A stretch of DNA of 64,000 nucleotides. Source: Nocardia vaccinii NBRC 15922 (GTDB lineage: Bacteria; Actinomycetota; Actinomycetes; Mycobacteriales; Mycobacteriaceae). The position numbers and the translations under genes are program-made. This document shows, in pieces, positions 44,753 to 53,709 of this stretch. How positions within the stretch are numbered: position 1 is the first letter of the stretch; each line of letters begins with the position of its first letter. The DNA lies in contig NZ_BDCC01000007.1 in assembly GCF_001613305.1 (NCBI RefSeq), positions 62,001 through 126,000 on the forward strand, given 5' to 3'. The notes below the pieces were generated by a model. That model had not been told where the DNA came from. It was given only the letters and a program-made list of their open reading frames with translations, and searched no databases.

Positions 44753-44870
44753 GGATACTTCTTCGGTGCTGCCACTGATGAACTCCTTCCAGGCCCAATA
44801 GGACCACGTCAGAGCTCTCCGTGAAAGCGGGGGAACCTCAACCTGAAGGCCTAACGTAGTCATGAAAAGG

Positions 44871-44915
44871 CGTCGGCGGGGCGCCGACGAACCGGCCGCC
44901 TGCAGTGGCGGCCGG
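44871..44915. repeat. Two adjacent perfect hairpins beside the IS3 end
   Basis: CGTCGGCG (44871-44878) pairs with CGCCGACG (44882-44889) around a 3-base loop. Directly after, CCGGCCGCC (44892-44900) pairs with GGCGGCCGG (44907-44915) around a 6-base loop. Tandem GC-rich hairpins suggest a terminator, a structured RNA or a recombination/replication site at the edge of the gene-poor tract. Confidence 0.6.
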
Positions 44916-47520
44916 GCGGTTCGATCCAGAGTCAGCTGATGCCTGATGTCATCGGGTGGTAGCTATGTGGTGGACGTTGTATTCGGTTGGTGGTGGATAG
45001 CCCGGCACCGAATTTCGCTGTCGCCGTTGGATCATCCAAGGAATCGGCGATCGTCCCCCGTGCTCCGGAAGGCTCGTCTATGGATTGTGGTTGAGGCACT
45101 AGGTGCTCAATGGATGTCGTAGCGCCGACACGGGGTCATCTTCGGCCCATTGTTCATGCGCGCCGCCTCTGCCCGCTGCGAGCAGCGAACGCCATGCGCA
45201 GTTTGGTGCCTACTCCCTCGGCTAGTGAACGATGGTTCCACTAGGTGCAGAAGCGGCTTGTGGATGCGCTCCTCGACCATCGACGAAACCTTCCGGCCCG
45301 CTGGTCGGTTGTGGTCAACTAGAACTGGAAAACCTACGCCACAACATCTTCGGGGGCATCCTCGATCAGCAGCACCGATGAGGCGCCGACTCGGTTGCGC
45401 GTATGGTGCTCGCGCACCGGCGGTCTCTTCTCGCCGGCTCCGGTGCACTTTTTTGATGTTCGCCGATGTCCCTCTCGTCGAACCGCAGCACAGCCCTGGC
45501 AAGCCAAGGACCCTCGCGGCGTGAGTGTCCCCGCGGCGTGAGTGTCCCGTCGGATAGGAGCGCAGGTAGGCCCGCACAACGGGAGTCCGGATTAGCTGTG
45601 GTCGCCTCGGCCCGCAGCCGCCGATAGTGGAGTACTGAGACCCAGCCATCTTGCACGTGAATCGTTCTGGCACACCCTTCACCTGCGCGAGCAGTCGGCG
45701 GCACGGTGCTTGGTCGCTGGGTTGTCGAATTTTCCAGACATGATGAACTCCGGTCGCCGCACCAACCGGAGTCGTGGGGATGGCCTGGCGTTCCTGTCCC
45801 TAGCAAGAGGCGGCTGCGCTATCACCTGTGAACTGCTGTCAGTCTGCGCTGCATGGCTCCCCAACCCCACTCACTGCGTCGACCCCATTCGGACACAGAC
45901 TCGCGTTGCCACCGCTGGCCGTCCAGTTAGACAGATTGCAGGATCTTGCCGACCAGCTCAGTGATACCTACAGAGCTGCTTGAGCAGGTCGTGCCAGATA
46001 CCGCGGTAGGTTTGCACTCGACGTCCGGATGGTGCTGCAGCAGTGAAGATTTCGATGATGACAAGCCCGACCGCATACCCGTGAGACCGCCTTCGCTCGC
46101 CTCTGTGGCGCCGCTCCGATACCTGCCTTTTCCGGAATGACCAGTTCGCCACAGCGAAAGTTGGTGATTGACAAGCTAATCAGCCCCTGCTGTCCGCGCG
46201 GTTGCTACGACCAGTGCACTAAAGGCTGTGGAGTACTCAGCTTCAACCGAGCGCTCTGTTCCCGCAGCTTTTGAAGCTTGTTCGCCGCGTCGGGGTCAGT
46301 CCCGCCGCAGTGGCAGTCCCTCGCCAATCGTGCAGCGTCGTGTCAGCGCTCGTCAGCGATCTCCTCTGGGCAGCCACAGGCCACCAGTACAGGCACCCAA
46401 AGACGGATCGGGCACCTATCGACTTGGGGATTTGTCACGTCCCTTAGCGGCCTGCCCAGCCTTACCAGGGTCAAGGCCTTATTCGCTGAGGGCAGCTAGT
46501 GCCCAGCCTTGGTGTCAAGTTGCCCTTTGGGGCGCCAAGTTTTGGCCGGAGTAGGACTGACACGGTCCAAGGCACTCGATGGACTGCTGTGTCTCAGAGC
46601 TTGCCGTTTGGCACGTCAACCCAGGTCGATCCTGCCACCAGCGGGTTTGCTCATGTGTTGTGTCTAACGAGACTGGCTCTACGCAGCTCTATGACCTACT
46701 CTTCCATTCGTAGGGCAGTCCACGTAGGTCTGCTCTCCACCCGGACTCAACGCAGTGGGTTGCAGTCGAGATAAACCGGGAGCGGTGGCAATCCGTTGGC
46801 GCGGACCCACCAATATTCAGATGGCCTCGCGACTCATCCGAGCGCGGGGCCATCTGACGGTCTTGAGCAGCTGTGGGGAGCCGTTCCGGTTCTTCACGAT
46901 GCCTGACAAAGCCAAGTTCCGAAGGATCCGCGCCGTGATCTCCTGCCAGGCAGGCGAACAGGGCTTATCCCATACCGAAGCTGCACAGTCAGCTTGCCCA
47001 ACACTCAGTCAGCAGGATCACGAACTGTAATGGTTTGCCTTAAGCAGAGGGAAGACTCGGTGTTGCGCACACAAGATGCCCGGGCTAGCCAAGAGACCTT
47101 GATCGTCACTAGCCATCCGCTCCGCAACTACTTAGATTGCCTTCGGCTTGACCTCTTGCCTCTGGATCGTTTGGCCGGTGCGGAACCAATCAGGCAGAAC
47201 AAGCCTTGGGGCTGCTGCACGGAAGGGGGGCACGTCAACTGAGATGGTTTGCCGGTAGGTGGGGCCTGAGAGGATGTCACTATGCCCAAGCCGTATCTGC
47301 AGGAGTTCCCTTCACGGCCGCAGATGGTCTATTGGCACAGGTAACACATCCATCAGTCAGCCGATGTCGTTCCAGCCCCGCAGCGACCTTCATGCTCGAT
47401 GTTGGTGCGATGTAACCAATACTCTTGTGGCACATCCGGTTTCGATTGAGCGATGCGGGTGCTTCGTATTCAGCTCGAGCTCGGTTGTCGAACACATCCG
47501 GTTCCTCTGCGGGAGTGAAA
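44916..47520. other. 2.6-kb gene-poor tract
   Basis: No frame here has a recognisable family, and stops are frequent in all frames; base composition looks less GC-rich than the flanking genes. It contains a 17-bp tandem repeat, possible remnants of transposase reading frames (for example MPKPYLQEFPSR at 47283, like an IS3 OrfA start that stops at once), and lies between the conjugation operon and the mobilisation module. It could be accumulated IS debris or contain a replication or partition site. I cannot assign it. Confidence 0.4.
45515..45548 (+). repeat. 17-bp perfect tandem repeat, two copies
   Basis: CGCGGCGTGAGTGTCCC occurs at 45515-45531 and again at 45532-45548 with no mismatch. Iteron-like in form but with only two copies; it could also be replication slippage. 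Confidence 0.6.
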
Positions 47521-50004
47521 TCAGGGGGTGCGGCGGCGCTGGGACGGCTTGAGCTTGCGAGTGCTTGTCATTCCAGCTGGGCGCGGCTGGCGGAGGGTTG
47601 GCTTGGGCGTCGCAACGGTCTCGTCGATGGGCGGGGTCAGTGGTGCCTCGGCGCGGCTGAGCGTGTCGTCGTTGACGTCGGTGGGCTCGGCTGGTGGCGT
47701 GGCGTTTTGTGGTTCGTCGGGTTCGGGACTGCGATACGCGATCTGGGTGGGGTTGTCGGCGATGAACGTCCGGTCAACCGCGGTGAGCATGTTGGTGCGA
47801 CCCCGAGCGTCGACAGCGAGGATGTGGTCCGCAGTGCGGAAGGCCGGTTGGACGGTGCCCTCGGTGTCGGCGACGAAGACGCGCCTGGTCGCGTTCAGCA
47901 GCGTTGTGTCAGGGTGATCGTCGTAGTGGGAGTGGTGGTGGGCGTCGCCGTCGAGAATGCCAGGGAAGGCGCGGGCGATGTCGGCATCAAAAGCAGCGTC
48001 GAATTCGCCGACGAGTTGGGCGGCGAGGCTGCGGTTGATGGGGTTGGTCGGGTCGGCGTCGGCCAGCCACTCGGCGACCAGACGTCGGCGGTCGGCGTCG
48101 CTGCCGGGATCGGGGACGGTGGCTTTCGCGGTGTCGCGCATCAGCCATGCCGCGTAGCCACTAGGGGCACGGATACCACCGCGGTCGAAGTCCACGGCGG
48201 CTACGGCGTCGGCGAGACTGTCCGCTTGCGCGCCTCGCTCCACCAGGCCCGCAAAGGCCTCTTCCGCGACAGACCATCGCGGGTGGTCGAGCACCCGGTC
48301 GGGGACGCGGCCGCGGAGCAGTTGCGCGAGAGTCGGGGTGGGCTCGGTGTGGAAGAAGTTGTCGGCCCGGAAGCTGTGTGCAGGATGCCAATGTTGGATC
48401 AGCTGGCGGTCGAATTCGTGGCGCGCGGTTGGGGTTGTCGCAGCGTCGCGGTCTTCGCGCCATCGACGTAAGGCGTCGGGGTCGTTGTTGGCGGCCTGGT
48501 AGCGGGCAGCGGCGAGGTCGGCGCTGAAGGTCAGGTCGTGGCCAGTGAGCTGCGCCCAGAGCTTTGCGAGCTGGCGCTGACTGCGGAACTGGTCGCGAGC
48601 GGTGGCGAGCTCGGCGCTCCATTGCCGGAAGTAATCGGGGTCATGGGTACGGAACCACTCGGCGATGTCCTCGCCCGAGGAAGGGGTTTGCGTGGGAGTG
48701 GGAGAGGTCGGCTGGGTGGGGTTGTTGGGGTAGAGCTTGGCGACGGCGTCCGCGATGGCGCGGTCGGCGGCTTCGTCGCTGAGGCCGTGCTCGCGCAGCC
48801 ACTCTCCTGCTTTCTCCCCGCGGGGTGTGCCGCGTATTTCGTCGATGAGCAGTGAGGCTTCGACCCAGGTGAGTCCTGGATCGGGTTGTCGGCCAGCGTC
48901 AGTGAGGATGGCGGCCTGCACTGGAGTCATCGGGGTGCGGCCGGGATCGTTGCTGGCGTTGTCCGCGGGCGGGCTGACGGTGTCGCGCCGTCGCCACCGC
49001 GATAGCAACTCGTCCTCCAACGCGCGCAGCCCGTCGTGGGTGTCAGCCCAGCTGTAGTGGGCCGACCAGAGGTCGTACCACGTCGGATCGGTGGCACGCG
49101 CCCAGGCCCGTGCTTGCTCGAAGCCTGCCGGGCCGGTTGTCGGGGCCGCCTGTTCGTCGGGCGAGGTTCGGTCATCGGCCGAGCCCTGTGGTGGTACGGA
49201 CGAGTCATCTGGGGGCCGATGACGGTCGGCGTCCTCGGCAGCTGTCGAGGACGGGTCCGCTCGGTTAACAGTGCGGCCGTGGCGGCGGATGATCTCGAAT
49301 TCGGCAAGGTGCCGCGCGCCGGGTGTGGGTGCGTCGCTGTGGCGGAGCCACCAACCCCGATACCAGTCGGGGTCGGCAGCCGCCGCGTTGGCGCGGGCGG
49401 CGGCCAGGTCTGCGTTGAACGCCGGATCGCGGCCGGTGGCCTGCCGCCACGCGCGCACCAGGTCCTCGGGCGTGCGCCAGTGGGTGAGCCAGAGCGGATC
49501 GTGGCGTCGACCCCATGCCTGGGCTGAGGCGGCGCGGTCGGCGGATGGGCGGCGGACCCGGGGGTCCAGAGCGTTGCGGAGTTCGTCGAGCCGGTCGACG
49601 GTGGGATCGGCCATCAACCATTCGGCGAGCTGCCTGGCGAGGTGTTGGTCGCCGACGACAGTTTCGACGTGGTTCTCGTCCCATCCTGCCTGTACGCCGT
49701 AGCGGCCGCGCGAGAGTTCGGTGACGCGGACGGTCATGCCGGTGTGGGGATGGGCTGCACCGCGCACTCGGTTGTCGCGGTCGGCGCTGTTCCATTCGCG
49801 GATGGTGGCGGAGTCGAAGGACAGCAGTGCATTTCGCGCGGCGACGGCGCGGAGTCGGGCGGCGTGCTCGGGGTCGGAGAACGCGGCGCGGCCGCGGCGT
49901 TCGCGCACGGTGCGGATCGCGGCGGCCACCGTGCGGATCGCCGCGGCCCCGCGCATCAGGTCGTCGCGAGGCAGGTCGAAAGCGGGGGCGTCGGGATAGG
50001 TCAT
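47521..50004 (-). CDS. Large relaxase-linked protein with internal repeats
   Basis: 827 aa, acidic and Trp-rich, with no membrane segment or nucleotide-binding motif. A unit is repeated: FNADLAAARANAAAADPDWY with TPGARHLAEFEIIRRH near residues 190-245, and FSADLAAARYQAANNDPDAL with TPTARHEFDRQLIQHW in the second half, each preceded by a Trp-x-x-x-T-G-x-D motif. A third, weaker copy (ATDPTWYDLWSAHYS) lies between. ATG 50004 overlaps the relaxase stop (ATGA), so it is made with the relaxase. A helper binding DNA or relaxase is likely; function otherwise unknown. Confidence 0.7.
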   Translation of the reverse strand: MTYPDAPAFDLPRDDLMRGAAAIRTVAAAIRTVRERRGRAAFSDPEHAARLRAVAARNALLSFDSATIREWNSADRDNRVRGAAHPHTGMTVRVTELSRGRYGVQAGWDENHVETVVGDQHLARQLAEWLMADPTVDRLDELRNALDPRVRRPSADRAASAQAWGRRHDPLWLTHWRTPEDLVRAWRQATGRDPAFNADLAAARANAAAADPDWYRGWWLRHSDAPTPGARHLAEFEIIRRHGRTVNRADPSSTAAEDADRHRPPDDSSVPPQGSADDRTSPDEQAAPTTGPAGFEQARAWARATDPTWYDLWSAHYSWADTHDGLRALEDELLSRWRRRDTVSPPADNASNDPGRTPMTPVQAAILTDAGRQPDPGLTWVEASLLIDEIRGTPRGEKAGEWLREHGLSDEAADRAIADAVAKLYPNNPTQPTSPTPTQTPSSGEDIAEWFRTHDPDYFRQWSAELATARDQFRSQRQLAKLWAQLTGHDLTFSADLAAARYQAANNDPDALRRWREDRDAATTPTARHEFDRQLIQHWHPAHSFRADNFFHTEPTPTLAQLLRGRVPDRVLDHPRWSVAEEAFAGLVERGAQADSLADAVAAVDFDRGGIRAPSGYAAWLMRDTAKATVPDPGSDADRRRLVAEWLADADPTNPINRSLAAQLVGEFDAAFDADIARAFPGILDGDAHHHSHYDDHPDTTLLNATRRVFVADTEGTVQPAFRTADHILAVDARGRTNMLTAVDRTFIADNPTQIAYRSPEPDEPQNATPPAEPTDVNDDTLSRAEAPLTPPIDETVATPKPTLRQPRPAGMTSTRKLKPSQRRRTP

Positions 50005-51512
50005 TGTCGGGTGCTCCTGGTGGTCGAAGGATGCGGTGGGGCGGTTGTGGCGCGAAGGGTGGACTCGGTCGGGTGGGGTTGCCGACGGGCGGTGTTCGCT
50101 GCCGGGGCACGGCGTGGCGGTCCGGATGCGGTGCCGGTGAGCGCGGCAGCGATGGCGCGGGCCCTGTCGGCGTGGTGAGGGCGTTCTCGGGTCTGATGCC
50201 AGTGGGCGACCTCGATCGCGAGCGCAGCCAGGGCGGCTGCGAGTTCGAGTACCGGGTCTCGGCGTACGCCGATCAGGGTGCGCAACGCGGCGAGGTCGGC
50301 GGCCACCTGCCGCAGCCGTCGCGCGGCCAACGCGGGGGGCGGCTCCGGGGCCAGGACGATGTGTTCGTAGTCGTGCAGCAGCTCGCGCAGTGTCCTGCCC
50401 GGGGCGACGGCCGTGTAGGCGGCGAGGACGGTGTGCAGCTCGTAGGCGATGTGCTCGGCGGCTGGCGAGTCCGGGTCGGTGTGAAGGCGTGACGCGGCGT
50501 CACGCAGGATGGTGGCAGCCCCGCCGAGGGTTTCGCCTGCTGCGCGGGGTCCGGTCGTGGTGGTGGTGGTCCATCGGCTGATCAGTCGTGGCCACGACAG
50601 GTCGGCGGAGATGTCGCGGCCGACCGACCACCAGATCGGCTCGCCGGTGCGGGCGGACACATCGCCCGCTGCGGCCACTGCCCAACCGGTGATGCGGCCG
50701 CGGGAATCGCGGCGCAACTGAACGAGCACGCCGAGGTCGCGCAGCCGCGCGAGCAGTTCGTCGGGTCCGCTCGCGAGGGCGGCCGACTCGCGGATCACCT
50801 GGCGCAACTGCACTCGTGCCGCCGTTCCCGGCTGGGCGGTGCGCACGCCGGGGCGCCCTTTGGCGGCGCGGCGGGCTGCCTTTTCCTGCTCGCCACGCGT
50901 GGCTTGCGGGGTGGAGCCCGAGCGGCGGGGCGCGGCGGTGGCTCGCAGACCGAGCTTGGTCTCCCAGCGCCGCACGACCGCGCGAACGCGGGCGTAGTCG
51001 TTCTGTGGATAGAAGCGGCGGCCGGTGTCCTGGCGTACCAGCACGGCCGCGATGTGGATGTGGTCCGACCCTGCCCGGTTCGTGCCGTGGTGCACGGCGA
51101 TCCAGCGACAACCGCCGGCGTCTTCTGCCGGGGCGATGCCGGTGGCAGCCATTATTTCGGCGGCGAGGGCAGCCCAGGTGTCGAAGTCGAGAACACCGTC
51201 AACGGGGTCGAGGGTGACCGAGGCGTGCCACACGTAGCCGTGTTTGGTGTAGTCCAGTTCGCCGGGTAGCGGCTGAACGTAAGGTAGGCCGGCCGCGTCG
51301 GCGGCCGCGTTGACGTGGGCGCCGAGTTTGCGGACTTCGCCTGGGGCGTAGTCGAAGTCACCCGGACCGATGCGGGTCGGTTGCAGTGCTTGGGGGTCGT
51401 TTTGCCATGCCGCGATCACGGTCGGTCGGGTGTGTTCGTTGTGGCGGCCGGGCCCCACCAAGTAGCTGACCAGCTTGGGTGCGTTCCAGCCCTTGCGGAT
51501 TTTGCCGATCAC
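50001..51512 (-). CDS. Relaxase (MobA/VirD2-like mobilisation nuclease)
   Basis: 503 aa. The N-terminal relaxase domain starts VIGKIRKGWNAPKLVSYLVG; YVWHASVTLDP (H96) and the three-histidine metal motif in RWIAVHHGTNRAGSDHIHIA (H142, H151, H153) are typical of Relaxase (PF03432) proteins. The catalytic Tyr is probably in the first 60 residues (Y17 or Y55). The C-terminal half is helical. It nicks oriT and is carried through the T4SS via the coupling protein. GTG 51512 overlaps the MobC-like stop. Confidence 0.88.
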   Translation of the reverse strand: MIGKIRKGWNAPKLVSYLVGPGRHNEHTRPTVIAAWQNDPQALQPTRIGPGDFDYAPGEVRKLGAHVNAAADAAGLPYVQPLPGELDYTKHGYVWHASVTLDPVDGVLDFDTWAALAAEIMAATGIAPAEDAGGCRWIAVHHGTNRAGSDHIHIAAVLVRQDTGRRFYPQNDYARVRAVVRRWETKLGLRATAAPRRSGSTPQATRGEQEKAARRAAKGRPGVRTAQPGTAARVQLRQVIRESAALASGPDELLARLRDLGVLVQLRRDSRGRITGWAVAAAGDVSARTGEPIWWSVGRDISADLSWPRLISRWTTTTTTGPRAAGETLGGAATILRDAASRLHTDPDSPAAEHIAYELHTVLAAYTAVAPGRTLRELLHDYEHIVLAPEPPPALAARRLRQVAADLAALRTLIGVRRDPVLELAAALAALAIEVAHWHQTRERPHHADRARAIAAALTGTASGPPRRAPAANTARRQPHPTESTLRATTAPPHPSTTRSTRQ

Positions 51513-51919
51513 GGCCGGTCCTCCCGCAGCCGCGTCATCAGCCAGTCGTCGATGCGCGTGACGACACGGCGGGTGAACGACAGGGCGGCGGTGATGTCGC
51601 CGACGGGTTCGCCGGTGGCGTTGGCACGGGCGGCGATCTGGTTGAGGTTTCCACCGGCCAGGCCGAGCAAGCGCCGTAGTTCGCGGACCTCGGCGCGCAG
51701 GCCGAGTACCTCGGCGCCGGTGCGCGGCGCGGTCGGAGGTCGTGGCAGTACGCGAGCTTTCGCCGCGGCGACCGCGGCGGACGCGGCGAAGGCCCCGGGT
51801 TCGAGACCGGCGGCAGCCGAGGCTTGTTCGACAAGGGCGAGTTCGTCGGGGGTGTAACGGACCCGGCGGTGAATGTCGCGCTTCGCCGCGGCATGGGACC
51901 GCCGGGCTCTGCCATCCAC
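51509..51919 (-). CDS. MobC-like relaxosome accessory protein
   Basis: 136 aa. A basic N-terminus and ribbon-helix-helix pattern (VRYTPDELALVEQASAAAG) are followed by the MobC motif LRRLLGLAGGNLNQIAARAN and a helical C-terminus. Such proteins bind oriT and help the relaxase melt it. GTG 51919 with GGAAGG upstream is preferred; the frame runs further up but into the inverted-repeat region. Confidence 0.8.
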   Translation of the reverse strand: MDGRARRSHAAAKRDIHRRVRYTPDELALVEQASAAAGLEPGAFAASAAVAAAKARVLPRPPTAPRTGAEVLGLRAEVRELRRLLGLAGGNLNQIAARANATGEPVGDITAALSFTRRVVTRIDDWLMTRLREDRP

Positions 51920-51937
51920 GCGACCACCGACCTTCCT

Positions 51938-52053
51938 GTTGTTCCAGTTGCTTGTGCTTCTGAGCAAACAACTGGAACAACTAGACACACTCGAATCACT
52001 TCCGAGTGTGTCCGCGCCCGTCGCCGGGCGCAACGAAAAGGCCCCCCTTTTCG
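51938..52053. other. Candidate oriT: three successive inverted repeats
   Basis: Just upstream of mobC lie three perfect inverted repeats: GTTGTTCCAGTTG (51938-51950) with CAACTGGAACAAC (51969-51981); GACACACTCG (51984-51993) with CGAGTGTGTC (52003-52012); and CGAAAAGG (52034-52041) with CCTTTTCG (52046-52053). This density and the position before mobC-relaxase are typical of mobilisation oriT regions. The nic site is not identifiable by eye. Confidence 0.6.
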
Positions 52054-52303
52054 GATATCTTGCTCACCTCTATGGCGTAAGTTCACGGTGGCTGAAGCGA
52101 TTTCAGTGGGAACCCGAGGCGCTTCACGCTGTCGTGCGCGAAACAGCATCGGGTTCCAGTGAATCGGCACCGCAACGAAGGCTCAGGACGAGCGGAGGCC
52201 GCGCAGCTGCTCTCGCATCTGTCGATATGTGTCGGTGTGGCTGCTCATACTGGGGGTGCTTAGCCGCGTGGTGTGCGCGGCTTCTGAGTCGTTATGGGGA
52301 GTT

Positions 52304-53278
52304 GTGGCGAAGGACGATGTGGTGGCTTTGCCCAGTGCTGTGGATCGTCAGGCGTGGCTTGTGATGTCGAAGGCGGCGTATCGCCGGTTGGGGGGCGGTG
52401 AGAAGTACGATGACGATCCTTCCCGCCGCTACAGTTGGGACAGTACGGTTCCGAATCATCGCAATGTCCGTCCGGGCGACATCGTGGTGTTGTGGGACGA
52501 AGTCGAGTCATTGGGCGCATCGGTCGTCGAGCGGATCACGACCGGACATGCTGTGAAGCGCCGCGGTCGCTGTACGAACCCGGCTTGTCGAACGACGAAT
52601 TATGAACCGCGGAAGACGATCAGGCCCATTTACCGCTGCTACGACTGTGGCGCCGAGTTCGATGACCCTGTCTTCGAGGACGTTGATGTCGAGACCTATC
52701 GTTCCGACCACGGTCAAGCCTGGGTGGATCTAGCCGGGGATTTCAGCGCCAAGGAACTGCGGGCGTTCTGCGAGAAACCGAAGTCACAGAACAGCTTCCG
52801 GGCACTAAACTGGGATGCCTTCCGAGCCGCGGCGAAGGGAACGACGGGGGCGGACATGTTTGGTCCGCTCGATGCGGTGACGAAGCAGATCCAAGGAGGT
52901 CACACCACTCGACCAACTCGGGTGCGGCTCGGGCAGAAGGAATTCCGCAAGAGTCTGCTGGCCAGGTACAAGACGCGGTGCGCGTTCACCGGGGACCTTC
53001 CCGAGACGGTGTTGGACGCCTGCCACCTCTACAGCTACGCGAAGGTCGGCAAGCATCATGAGCACGGCGGGATCCTGCTACGCCGGGACCTGCATACCCT
53101 GTTCGACCGCGGAGAGATCGCGGTCGACACCAATGACCTGATCGATGTGTCCGACCACTACCGCGGGTTCGCGACTTACGGTGAGTTGCACGGCAAACCA
53201 CTGACCATCACGGTCACCCCGGAACAGCGGACGTGGTTCGAGCTGCACTGGACTACACATCGCAAAGGGGACAGCTAG
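52304..53278 (+). CDS. HNH endonuclease with N-terminal PUA/EVE-like and zinc-ribbon module
   Basis: 324 aa. The first part (RRYSWDSTVPNHRNVRPGDIVVLW) looks like a PUA/EVE-type beta-barrel. A zinc ribbon follows (CTNPAC ... YRCYDCGAEF), then an HNH_2-type nuclease: CAFTGDLPETVLDACHLYSY, HGGILLRRDLHTLFDRG. EVE-like domains recognise modified bases, so a modification-dependent restriction function is the best guess. GTG 52304 (VAKDDVVALP) has GGGGAG upstream and is preferred to 52229. The N-terminal module is homologous to that of the nuclease at 59774. Divergent from mobC across the candidate oriT. Confidence 0.78.
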   Translation: MAKDDVVALPSAVDRQAWLVMSKAAYRRLGGGEKYDDDPSRRYSWDSTVPNHRNVRPGDIVVLWDEVESLGASVVERITTGHAVKRRGRCTNPACRTTNYEPRKTIRPIYRCYDCGAEFDDPVFEDVDVETYRSDHGQAWVDLAGDFSAKELRAFCEKPKSQNSFRALNWDAFRAAAKGTTGADMFGPLDAVTKQIQGGHTTRPTRVRLGQKEFRKSLLARYKTRCAFTGDLPETVLDACHLYSYAKVGKHHEHGGILLRRDLHTLFDRGEIAVDTNDLIDVSDHYRGFATYGELHGKPLTITVTPEQRTWFELHWTTHRKGDS

Positions 53279-53279
53279 C

Positions 53280-53585
53280 GTGAGCTCGTCGCAACCGGTG
53301 CCAGTCGGCGATCCCCGCGGCCTGACCCCGCTTCAGCGGCGAGTCCTCGATTGCCTCGAAAGCGACAACGTCATGATGCCGGTATGGGAGATCGCGCAGG
53401 AGGTTTTCGGCCGTGAGGATGCCCCGTTGGCTTCGGAGAAGAAGTCGGTCTACGGGTGCTTGAAACGACTTGAGAAGCGTGGACTGATCCGCGGTCGGCC
53501 GTCGTGGCTTCGAGATATCGGGCCGGCGACTGTGTGGCGCTCGTTGATAGATCCGAGCCACAGGGTGCTCGACCCAGGCGGGTAG
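53280..53585 (+). CDS. Small winged-helix protein downstream of the HNH nuclease
   Basis: 101 aa. LTPLQRRVLDCLESDNVMMP then VWEIAQEVFG and KKSVYGCLKRLEKRGLI form a winged helix. GTG 53280 follows the HNH stop by one base, so they are co-transcribed and probably act together, perhaps as its regulator. Confidence 0.65.
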   Translation: MSSSQPVPVGDPRGLTPLQRRVLDCLESDNVMMPVWEIAQEVFGREDAPLASEKKSVYGCLKRLEKRGLIRGRPSWLRDIGPATVWRSLIDPSHRVLDPGG

Positions 53586-53709
53586 TTCGCGGGCTGTCGA
53601 TCTATAGATGAGCTCATTCGGCCGCACATGAAGGACGCCGCGCGGGGGGCCTCGTGTGTGCGGCCTGCGACCTTTCGAACTTCTGTCCGCTCGGCCTGCC
53701 GCATTCCTG

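Larger units (their letters stand above)
42678..44775 (-). pseudogene. IS3 OrfA, split by the nested insertion
   Basis: The body (42678-42969) encodes KYPDELKARAVRLYRDSDPK, an HTH (IRKLAQQLGVHHEALRNWI) and a leucine-zipper-like tail. Its start lies beyond the nested element: GTG 44775 preceded by AAGGAG encodes VAAPK. Removing the insertion and one 9-bp duplicate restores VAAPKKYPDELKARAV without a frame change. In the present state a chimeric N-terminus read from the nested element replaces the native one. Confidence 0.85.
41758..44840 (-). mobile_element. IS3-family element, interrupted by a nested IS
   Basis: Ends are TGAGGTTCCCCCGCT at 41758 and its reverse complement ending CCTCA at 44840, with further matching GGAGAGC inside, so terminal inverted repeats of about 25 bp with mismatches. 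The same 3 bp (ACC) flanks both sides (41755-41757 and 44841-44843), a normal IS3 target duplication. It carries orfA and orfB in the minus direction. Without the 1.78-kb nested insertion it would be about 1.29 kb, the usual IS3 size. orfA is broken, so the copy is probably immobile on its own. Confidence 0.9.

Noticed and set aside
44910-44930. GGTTCGATCC, resembling a tRNA T-loop
   Set aside because: No complementary T-stem, anticodon arm or acceptor stem can be drawn around it.
45515-45548. 17-bp tandem repeat considered as CRISPR or iteron array
   Set aside because: Only two copies, directly adjacent, without spacers, cas genes or a Rep gene; reported only as a repeat.
45107-45806. Minus-strand frames of 146-191 codons in the gene-poor tract
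   Set aside because: Composition (Arg/Pro/Ser-rich), overlapping competing frames and lack of any motif argue against coding; at best eroded IS material.
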